Part shown: positions 24,695 to 31,112 of the stretch, in pieces
Layout: each line of letters opens with the position of its first letter
How positions within the stretch are numbered: the first letter of the stretch is position 1
From: a virus
Direction: 5' to 3' (one strand)
Virus record (IMG/VR): IMGVR_UViG_3300023176_002229
Coordinates: 1 to 31,112 of that record
Length of the DNA: 31,112 nt
Program-made: the position numbers and the translations under genes
The notes under the pieces: model-generated
Told to the model about the DNA's origin: nothing
Databases searched by the model: none
What the model saw: the letters and a program-made list of their open reading frames with translations, nothing else

Positions 24695-27136
24695 ATGTAT
24701 AGTAACAATAAAAAATCTTCTAACTTTCCTGACCCTTTGGCTTCTTCTGAGGAAAAGCAAGGAAAAGGATATGGACTTAAATATGCTAAGTCTATATATC
24801 AGCAGTGGGGAAAGATAGATCAGCAAGATTCTATTTACGGTAATAGAAAAAAAACTTTCGAGAAAAACCGTAGATACGCAAATGGCACACAAGACACGGC
24901 AATCTATAGGTCGCTTCTTACTTCTTTGGATCCTAATAACGGGGATGGAAGTATGCTTAATCTGGATTTCACACCAGTTCCTATCCTTCCTAAATTCGTT
25001 AGGATCGTAGTAAATAAGATCCTTTCTTTAAACCCGTATCCAAACCTAGAAGCGGTTGATCCACTTTCTTCTTCTGAAAAAGACACCGATCGGAGAAAGA
25101 TAGAGATGCTGATAGCAGCTAAAAACCAGCTAAAAAAGATAGAGGACAAGACAGGCGTTGTTATTGGAATGGATTCAAACGCTATCCCTGATACGCTGGA
25201 AGAGGTTGAAATATTTATTGGAAACAATATTAAGTCTTCTTCTGAGATTGCAGCTCAGATTGCCACCAATCTTACGCTTGATTGGAACGACTTTAACGAA
25301 GGTGTTTTGCGCAGATGCGTAAACGACTTAGCGGTTTTAGGACTTTCAGTTGTAAAGCGAGATAATGACCCGCAGCACGGTATAAAGACGAGCTACGTAG
25401 ATCCAATTAATTTCGTACACAGCTTTACTGAGGATCCAAACTTTAGCGATTTAGTTTATGCTGGACATGTAAAACACGTTCCTATTCAGGAACTTAAGCG
25501 CATGGCTGGCGATCAGTTTTCAGAAGAAGACTACAAGCTTATTGCTCAAAAAGCTCAAAAAAAATACGGGTACGATGCGTCTAAGCTTAGCCAGTCTTCT
25601 TACGACAGGGTAAATAACGTTAGTAGTTTTGGTTATGACGAGTACATGATCGAGGTGCTGGACTTTGAGTTTATATCTGTCGATTGTGAGTACTTTGAGT
25701 CTAAAGAAAGCAGATATGGTAATGTAGGGTTTTACTCTAAAGGAGAGAGCTACAAAGCGCCTAAAAACTCTGTATTCAACAGAGAGGTTTCAAAATTAGA
25801 AAACGCCTCTGTATACGGAGGATGCTACGTTTTAGGTACTGACTTTTTGTTTAATTACGGGAAGAAGAATAACATCCCGAAGAATATTCACGACATCTCT
25901 CGAACCAATCTTTCGTATTCTGTCTGCGCTACCAACCTGCTAGACATGATGCCTAAGTCTATGGTAGACAGTTGTATTGGGTTTGCGGATCAACTTCAGT
26001 TAACTCACCTTAAGATCCAGCAAGCTGTAGCAAAAGCAAAGCCAGACGGAATCATTATCGACATCGAAGGTTTAGAAAACGTCCAGCTTGGCAAAGGCGG
26101 GGAGCTTCAGCCTTTGGACTTGCATGATATTTACGAGCAAACGGGCGTCTTCTATTACAGGAGCAAAAACCCAGACGGAGGATTCCAGAATCCGCCCATC
26201 AGGGAGATTGGCAACAGCATTAGGAACATTAATGAGCTGATTGGACTATATAATCATTATCTCAAGATGATTCGTGACGCAACAGGAATCAATGAGGTTA
26301 TGGACGCTACTTCCCCGAAAGGAGACGCGTTGGTCGGGGTGAGACAGCAGGCTTTAGCTGCTGCAAACAACGCTATTTATGACATCACGAACGCTTCTAT
26401 GGTTCTTTACAAGAAGGTTTGTAGTGATATTGTGAAATGCATCCAGGTTATTCACCCTGATTCTGTTCTCTATCAGATATATGAAAACGCAATCGGAAAA
26501 GAAAACATGAGCGTATTGAGTTCTTTCAGAAACTTAGCCATGTACAATTTCGGTGTACGTGTGGTAAAAGAAATGGAGGAAGCTGAACGGCAGTATTTAG
26601 AACAAAACATCCAAATCGCTCTTGGTCAGAAAGAAATCGACTTAGAAGATGCTATTGCTATTCGTCAGCTAAAAGACGTAAATCAAGCAGAGAGGCTCCT
26701 CATCGTAAGAAGAAAAAAGAGAATAGCTCAAGCGCAACAAATGGCTCAGCAGAACTCTCAACAGCAAGCTCAGGTTCAACAGCAGTCTGCTCAGGCAGCT
26801 TCTGAAGCGAGACAGCAAGAGCTTCAGCTTCAGGCTCAGCTAAAAGCCCAGGAGATGCAACTCAAGGCTCAGTTAGAGGCTCAGCTAGAGGAAGTAAAAC
26901 ACGGCTTTAACAAAGAGATTGAAATGATCAAAGCTCAAGCTGTTTCGAATAAAGTTGAATCAGAAACTTCTTTTAAGCAGGCTATTGAAACAATGAAGGA
27001 TGACCGAAAAGATGAAAGAGTTAAAAAGCAAGCTGTTGAGCAAAGCAAACTTATTTCTCAAAGACAGGGACAGAGAGGAGAGTTAGAAGGAGAAGAATCA
27101 GGCCCTGGAGACATAACATCAGAAATCTTAGGATAA
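24695..27136 (+). CDS. Portal protein, 813 aa
   Basis: It directly follows TerL, as portals usually do. The central part carries a portal-like stem/wing region: REIGNSIRNINELIGLYNHY, LKMIRDATGINEVMDATSPK and GDALVGVRQQALAAANNAIY, similar to the 'TGINE-x-x-D-x-x-x-P' block of portals in crAss-like and other Bacteroidetes phages. The C-terminal 130 residues are a Gln/Ala-rich coiled coil (AQQMAQQNSQQQAQVQQQSA) that may form an extended barrel. The dodecameric portal would be the DNA channel and packaging vertex. The open frame begins with TTG at 24689; the ATG at 24695 is preferred. The gene ends GDITSEILG. Confidence 0.85.
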   Translation: MYSNNKKSSNFPDPLASSEEKQGKGYGLKYAKSIYQQWGKIDQQDSIYGNRKKTFEKNRRYANGTQDTAIYRSLLTSLDPNNGDGSMLNLDFTPVPILPKFVRIVVNKILSLNPYPNLEAVDPLSSSEKDTDRRKIEMLIAAKNQLKKIEDKTGVVIGMDSNAIPDTLEEVEIFIGNNIKSSSEIAAQIATNLTLDWNDFNEGVLRRCVNDLAVLGLSVVKRDNDPQHGIKTSYVDPINFVHSFTEDPNFSDLVYAGHVKHVPIQELKRMAGDQFSEEDYKLIAQKAQKKYGYDASKLSQSSYDRVNNVSSFGYDEYMIEVLDFEFISVDCEYFESKESRYGNVGFYSKGESYKAPKNSVFNREVSKLENASVYGGCYVLGTDFLFNYGKKNNIPKNIHDISRTNLSYSVCATNLLDMMPKSMVDSCIGFADQLQLTHLKIQQAVAKAKPDGIIIDIEGLENVQLGKGGELQPLDLHDIYEQTGVFYYRSKNPDGGFQNPPIREIGNSIRNINELIGLYNHYLKMIRDATGINEVMDATSPKGDALVGVRQQALAAANNAIYDITNASMVLYKKVCSDIVKCIQVIHPDSVLYQIYENAIGKENMSVLSSFRNLAMYNFGVRVVKEMEEAERQYLEQNIQIALGQKEIDLEDAIAIRQLKDVNQAERLLIVRRKKRIAQAQQMAQQNSQQQAQVQQQSAQAASEARQQELQLQAQLKAQEMQLKAQLEAQLEEVKHGFNKEIEMIKAQAVSNKVESETSFKQAIETMKDDRKDERVKKQAVEQSKLISQRQGQRGELEGEESGPGDITSEILG

Positions 27137-27140
27137 TAAA

Positions 27141-27617
27141 ATGGCACAAACAATAAATTTAGATACCGCCCAAAGGGTAGATATCGTTTGCAGAAAAGGA
27201 GACACATTTGACCTGTCTTTAACTCTTAAGGACTCGTCAAATGCAAACTCAATAGTCAATGAAGACGACTCTTTTAAGATGGAGGTGAGGGTCTCTGATG
27301 ATTCTAACACTGCTTACGGGGCTGGGGCTGGAGATAGTAATAGCAATATCATACTCAGCACCTTAGATGAAGCGACTGGCGCCACTAAAGAAATAACTGT
27401 TAAAGACTCTAGCGGTGAAAATTTACCCATCTCTCCTGCGTCAGATGCCGTTATTGAAGACGGTATTGTAAGATTTTCTGTTACATCTGCGATAATGGCT
27501 ACTAGACCTGCTGGATTGTATGTATACGACATTGAAATGACAGACGCTTCAGACGATGATAAAGTCACTACCTTAATTTACGGCACTTTTAAAATCAATG
27601 AAGACGTAAGTGTATAA
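27141..27617 (+). CDS. Beta-rich virion protein, BppU-N/Ig-like, 158 aa
   Basis: The product begins [20 protein letters not shown] and has a [18 protein letters not shown] strand pair and a closing segment [20 protein letters not shown] then [18 protein letters not shown]. The order (GDT-x-x-L-x-L start, 'G-x-Y-x-YD ... G-x-F-x-I' end) resembles the N-terminal domain of baseplate upper proteins and fibre adaptor domains. It lies 4 bp after the portal gene and is joined to the next gene by TAATG, suggesting a virion-attached connector to the fibre proteins. Confidence 0.7.
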   Translation: MAQTINLDTAQRVDIVCRKGDTFDLSLTLKDSSNANSIVNEDDSFKMEVRVSDDSNTAYGAGAGDSNSNIILSTLDEATGATKEITVKDSSGENLPISPASDAVIEDGIVRFSVTSAIMATRPAGLYVYDIEMTDASDDDKVTTLIYGTFKINEDVSV

Positions 27618-29386
27618 TGGCAACGAATGTAACCGTATCTTCTGGTGATAACCCTCATGTTATCACTGTTTCTCAAGGCGGTAACACGATTGCTGTTTCC
27701 TCTGAGGCAAGCACGGCTGTAGTTTCTATACCGCAGGTCCAAAACAATGTTTCTGTTTCAGCTTTCGCTTCTTCTGGACCTCAAGGTCCTGCTGGAGCAG
27801 ATGGTGCTACAGGGGCTACTGGCCCTGCTGGAGCAGATGGTGCTGACGGAGCTACAGGGGCTACTGGAGCTACAGGTCCTGCAGGCGCTACTGGAGCTAC
27901 AGGTCCTGCAGGAACTGACGGTCAAGGTGTAGTTGCTGGGGGTGATCAATATCAGGTTCTTGCAAAAGCCTCAGACACAGATTATGACACCGAATGGGTC
28001 AATGTCGCGGTCACTCAGCGCGTTAAGAATGTTTCTGGAGGTGAACTTGCAAAAGGAACTCCCGTCCATGCTGTCACCGAGGCATCACCTCAAGGTCAGC
28101 TCGCTTATGTTATTGCGGCTCGTGCAGACACTGCCTCTGCTATGCCTGCCACCTTTGTTCTTAATGAAACTCTCGCTGATGAGGCCGAAGGTCAGGCAAT
28201 CGTTGTTGGGTATCTCACTGGGGTAGATACTAGTTCTTTTTCTGAAGGAGATGTAGTATACGTTGGGGAGACGGGTGGGTATACTAATGTAAAGCCCACT
28301 GGAACAAACCTCATCCAAAACCTTGGTGTTGTCATTAAGTCTCACGAGAGTAGCGGAAGTGGCATTGTTTACGGATCTGGTAGAACGAACGACGTTCCGA
28401 ACCTTCCAGAAGGGAAAGTCTTTATAGGCTCTTCTACCAACACCACCGAGTCTGCCTACACATTTCCTACGTCGGACGGAACAAATGGTCAGGCGTTAGT
28501 AACTGACGGAAGCGGAGCTTTGTCGTTTGGAGACGTAGATGCTGTTTTAGCCTCTTCTATTACGATATCAAATACAGACGCTGCGTTCTCCCACATGGAT
28601 ACGCCCATCGCGTCTGGCACGTCACTTGAAGCTGTTCTTAGAGACATGCTTGAGAAGTACAATATAACCACGATAACCCTGAGCGCTGTTAAAGCCGCTT
28701 ATCAGAATACTGATGGCAGCTACCCAGCAACTGCAAACAAGAGTAGTTTTGCTACGCTAGAAGTTGGAAGAGGAGTCAAGTCGGATGGGTTTAGCTTCAG
28801 TATCGGAGACACAAGCCAGACTTCTGATAACTCTGTCTTGTTTAAGATTAACGGAACTACTGTTGCGAGCAGCATCTCTGAGACGGGTTCTCCAGCTACA
28901 TACACGGCAGACACTCAAGATGTCAGCTCTCCAACAACCAGATACTATCGTGTCGAAGCCACGGACAACGGTAGCGGAACCAACAATACCATATCAGCCC
29001 AAAAGGGTGTTACCTGGAGGTATCTGGCTCGTCTTTCAACTGCAACAACTAATAGCATTGCTGACGACACTGCTGCTCAGACCTTATACGACAGCGGCTT
29101 AACCGATATGGCTACAGACCTTAACTCTGGGTCCACGTGGTTAAATGCGCTTACTACTGCTGACTCAAACAGTCAGAGTAATTACACGTACATAGTTTTC
29201 CCAGCAGCTTGGGGTGACTTACAGGGCGTTGTTCAGGACCTCTCTCTTCCAGTACTAGGAGCTTTTACGGATCTTGGTGACTTCACAATAAATAACCAGT
29301 ACGGGGTGTCAATCTCGTATAGTTTTTACGTTTCTAACCAGACGGCTGCTTTTGCTAGCGGAACCCGACTAGACATAACCTTCTAA
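27617..29386 (+). CDS. Collagen-like tail fibre/decoration protein, 589 aa
   Basis: Residues 54-104 form about 17 uninterrupted Gly-x-y triplets ([19 protein letters not shown] type), a trimeric collagen-like shaft. It is preceded by a Val/Ser-rich beta domain ([20 protein letters not shown]) and followed by a beta domain with [12 protein letters not shown] and [20 protein letters not shown], which may be a capsid-anchoring or fibre-knob domain. The C-terminal 250 residues are Thr/Ser/Asn-rich, ending [20 protein letters not shown]. The DNA of the triplet region is itself repetitive and prone to length change. It is probably a trimeric host-binding fibre. Confidence 0.82.
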   Translation: MATNVTVSSGDNPHVITVSQGGNTIAVSSEASTAVVSIPQVQNNVSVSAFASSGPQGPAGADGATGATGPAGADGADGATGATGATGPAGATGATGPAGTDGQGVVAGGDQYQVLAKASDTDYDTEWVNVAVTQRVKNVSGGELAKGTPVHAVTEASPQGQLAYVIAARADTASAMPATFVLNETLADEAEGQAIVVGYLTGVDTSSFSEGDVVYVGETGGYTNVKPTGTNLIQNLGVVIKSHESSGSGIVYGSGRTNDVPNLPEGKVFIGSSTNTTESAYTFPTSDGTNGQALVTDGSGALSFGDVDAVLASSITISNTDAAFSHMDTPIASGTSLEAVLRDMLEKYNITTITLSAVKAAYQNTDGSYPATANKSSFATLEVGRGVKSDGFSFSIGDTSQTSDNSVLFKINGTTVASSISETGSPATYTADTQDVSSPTTRYYRVEATDNGSGTNNTISAQKGVTWRYLARLSTATTNSIADDTAAQTLYDSGLTDMATDLNSGSTWLNALTTADSNSQSNYTYIVFPAAWGDLQGVVQDLSLPVLGAFTDLGDFTINNQYGVSISYSFYVSNQTAAFASGTRLDITF

Positions 29387-29388
29387 CC

Positions 29389-29871
29389 ATGGCAATTAAG
29401 TATCCTGATTATTTACAGAACAATAACCCAAATGCGGTTCTCATTGACGCAACTGAGAATCAGACTAAGGGTTTTGGTTTCTTTGACACCACGGGTGACA
29501 GAGACAACCTTGCTTCTGCGCTTCAGGTAGACGGGTACTTAGCTATTGTCGGAACGACTACGTTGACAGCCTACGTGTTCCAGGGAGGAACATGGACCGA
29601 TGCGAACGATTGGGCAGAGATAGGGGGTGGCGGTTTAGAGAATGTAGTTGAGGATTTAACGCCTCAGCTCGGCGGAGATCTTGATGTGAACGGACAATCA
29701 ATCGTTTCGGTAAGCAACGGAGACATAGTGTTTACACCAAACGGCACTGGACACATTAACTTAGATGGAGTCATAGAATTCAAGCGATTTGAGCCTGCCG
29801 AAGCTCCAACTGCTTTTGCTGGTGGGATGTACGCGGATACAGATGACAATCTATATTTTGGAGTTGAATAA
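29389..29871 (+). CDS. Tail fibre-like protein, 160 aa
   Basis: The product begins MAIKYPDYLQNNNPNAVLID and has a GlyGly-rich hinge (WAEIGGGGLENVVED) and the fibre repeat-type segment LTPQLGGDLDVNGQSIVSVS then NGDIVFTPNGTGHINLDG. Such 'TPQLGGDLDVNG-x-SI' units are common in tail fibres of marine and Bacteroidetes phages. It ends DTDDNLYFGVE, a small C-terminal cap. It lies 2 bp after the collagen-like gene and before a promoter at 29879, and is likely to be part of the fibre assembly. Confidence 0.78.
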   Translation: MAIKYPDYLQNNNPNAVLIDATENQTKGFGFFDTTGDRDNLASALQVDGYLAIVGTTTLTAYVFQGGTWTDANDWAEIGGGGLENVVEDLTPQLGGDLDVNGQSIVSVSNGDIVFTPNGTGHINLDGVIEFKRFEPAEAPTAFAGGMYADTDDNLYFGVE

Positions 29872-29878
29872 TTTGCTT

Positions 29879-29904
29879 TATATTTGCCACAGCTTTTCGA
29901 AAAG
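29879..29904 (+). promoter_or_regulatory. -7 element (TATATTTG) with downstream palindrome
   Basis: TATATTTG (29879-29886) has a TTTTG at about 18 nt upstream as possible -33 box. CTTTTCGAAAAG (29893-29904), a 12-bp palindrome, lies in the leader, 24 nt before the ATG at 29929; it may be an operator or a weak attenuator. Confidence 0.55.
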
Positions 29905-29928
29905 AACAAAAACATAAAATAGTATACT

Positions 29929-31005
29929 ATGGCATCATGGAAAAAAGTCCTTGTGTCGGGATTAGATCTCAACTCATCAACGGACGTATCAAACAATCAC
30001 ATTGGGGTCACAGATGGATCCACAACCACGGACGTAACCCTTGGTAATAACATCACATTTGCAGCTAGTGGTGATCTTAGCGTAGCAGAAAGTGGCGGTA
30101 CAATTACCTACTCATTTACAGCTGGGGCAACTACCAACGCCTTTACGACAATTAATGCTCCGAATGGAACAGACCCAGAAGCTAGTACTTCGTCAGACAC
30201 CCTCAACCTTACCAACGGTAACGGTATCACAATCACTGGTAATTCTAGTACCGATACTATTGACATCAAGGTTCCAGACGGCGGTATTGACACTCTTCAG
30301 CTTGCTGCTGGTGCAGTAGAAACTGCTAAGATTGCAGACGGCAACGTCACTTTCGCTAAAATGGCGGGTGCTGCTGTTATTACTGCTTCCGAAACGCTTG
30401 CTTCCAACGACGACGATACTGCTTTCCCAACTGCAGCGGCTGTAATTGATTACGTTGATGCTCAGGTAACAGCTCAAGACCTTGACTTCGCGGGTGACTC
30501 TGGAACTGGAGCTGTTGATCTTGATTCTCAATCCCTGACTATTTCTGGTACAGCAAATGAGATTGAAACTTCAGCATCAGGACAAACAATCACTATTGGT
30601 CTTCCAAACGACGTTACTATTGGTAACAACTTAACAGTCACTGGAGACTTGACTGTTAATGGAGATACAACTACTGTAAGCACCATTAACATGACAGTGG
30701 AAGACAGGTTCATCTCTTTGAACTCTGGCGGTGCTTCAGACGTGACTACTGGTATTGTTTTTGAAGGCGCGGCTGACAAAGTATTTGGTTGGGATACGTC
30801 ATCTGGACGTTTCGCTATGGACCTCGCTGGCGGCGATGCATCAGCAACGGGCGGAGGCTTCTCCCCTGACGGATACATGGTTGCGGCTCACTCTGGGGCT
30901 GGTACTCCAGCTGCTCCTGATGATCTTGCTATTGCTGGCCTTGAGAAAATCGGAAACATTTACGTAGACACAAGTGACAACGACGCGATCTACATCTATT
31001 CTTAA
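29929..31005 (+). CDS. Tail fibre/structural protein, 358 aa
   Basis: The product begins MASWKKVLVSGLDLNSSTDV and has Ser/Thr/Asp/Asn-rich beta repeats (GTDPEASTSSDTLNLTNGNG, ITITGNSSTDTIDIKVPDGG), an Ala-rich PTAAAVIDYVDAQVTAQD unit and the fibre segment NNLTVTGDLTVNGDTTTVST then MTVEDRFISLNSGG, a block frequent in marine phage fibres. It ends IYVDTSDNDAIYIYS. It has its own promoter. The likely role is a trimeric beta-helical fibre or capsid-decorating protein. It is linked to the next gene by TAATG. Confidence 0.82.
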   Translation: MASWKKVLVSGLDLNSSTDVSNNHIGVTDGSTTTDVTLGNNITFAASGDLSVAESGGTITYSFTAGATTNAFTTINAPNGTDPEASTSSDTLNLTNGNGITITGNSSTDTIDIKVPDGGIDTLQLAAGAVETAKIADGNVTFAKMAGAAVITASETLASNDDDTAFPTAAAVIDYVDAQVTAQDLDFAGDSGTGAVDLDSQSLTISGTANEIETSASGQTITIGLPNDVTIGNNLTVTGDLTVNGDTTTVSTINMTVEDRFISLNSGGASDVTTGIVFEGAADKVFGWDTSSGRFAMDLAGGDASATGGGFSPDGYMVAAHSGAGTPAAPDDLAIAGLEKIGNIYVDTSDNDAIYIYS

Positions 31006-31112
31006 TGGGCATTCTCAGCAAGGGCAGGGATGTCGGTAGGGTTACCACTGACACCTTGACCCAGCAAGAGCTTACGTTTATTTTAAAGTGTTTACATGAA
31101 GGCACTTTTGAG
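31005..31112 (+). CDS. Conserved-type small phage protein (partial, runs off the right edge)
   Basis: The ATG shares its A with the TAA of the fibre gene (TAATG). The visible 36 residues, MGILSKGRDVGRVTTDTLTQ then QELTFILKCLHEGTFE, resemble the start of short phage proteins with an 'LT-x-x-EL-x-FIL' helix found among structural genes. The end lies beyond the window. No function can be given. Confidence 0.7.
   Translation, partial: MGILSKGRDVGRVTTDTLTQQELTFILKCLHEGTFE

Noticed and set aside
1-31112. Integrase, att site or other sign of lysogeny
   Set aside because: No recombinase with catalytic residues, no excisionase and no flanking direct repeat was found; the only regulators are an HTH protein and a winged-helix protein.

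Overview
This window is part of the genome of a tailed, double-stranded DNA bacteriophage. The host is very probably a member of the Bacteroidetes/Flavobacteriia. The host call rests on many copies of the Bacteroidetes -7 promoter element (TAnnTTTG, often TATCTTTG), the near absence of Shine-Dalgarno sites before good genes, and gene types common in Bacteroidetes phages (BT4734/VirE-like primase-helicase, large TerL and portal, HExxH protein with a PTEISAR-type second motif). No integrase, attachment site or plasmid gene is visible, so a lytic phage is the simplest reading. The major capsid protein is not in the window.

Layout: two divergent arms. The left arm (1-13739) is read leftward and holds early/replication genes. 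From right to left these are the K/S/A-rich gene at 13026-13739, a long run of small accessory genes (many 35-60 aa, linked by TAATG or ATGA overlaps), a DnaA domain IV-like protein, a Rad52/Erf-like annealing protein, a RecE-like PD-(D/E)XK exonuclease, a small protein with an SSB-like acidic tip, a DUF3310 protein, a primase-helicase fusion, a T7 endonuclease I-like resolvase and a truncated possible nuclease. Together they look like a DNA replication/recombination module. Two non-coding, GC-richer, strongly folded stretches interrupt this arm: 6331-6590 and about 9875-10130. The second carries a tRNA-like T arm and ends in a U-tract stem.

The right arm (14514-31112) is read rightward and holds late genes: a set of very basic small proteins starting with MRP-type sequences, an HExxH metallopeptidase-like protein, an amidase endolysin, a glycosyltransferase-like gene, one gene in reverse orientation encoding a winged-helix-like regulator, a GroES-like co-chaperonin, tRNA-Arg(UCU), a zinc ribbon, the large terminase, the portal and a row of tail-fibre/collagen-like structural genes.

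The most unusual signal is at the junction of the two arms. From 13061 to about 14171 the DNA is packed with perfect short inverted repeats: about 20 hairpins of 5-9 bp inside one 714-bp gene, spaced about 30 bp apart and mostly with 3-nt loops. They continue into the intergenic region, where there is a 16-bp stem and a four-tract G-quadruplex motif. The sequences of the hairpins differ, so this is not an ordinary repeat family; structure itself seems to be conserved or generated. Two promoter classes can also be separated: early leader modules with a -33 box exactly 20 nt from the -7 box, and -7 boxes that lie 4-5 nt before a start codon and should give leaderless mRNAs.
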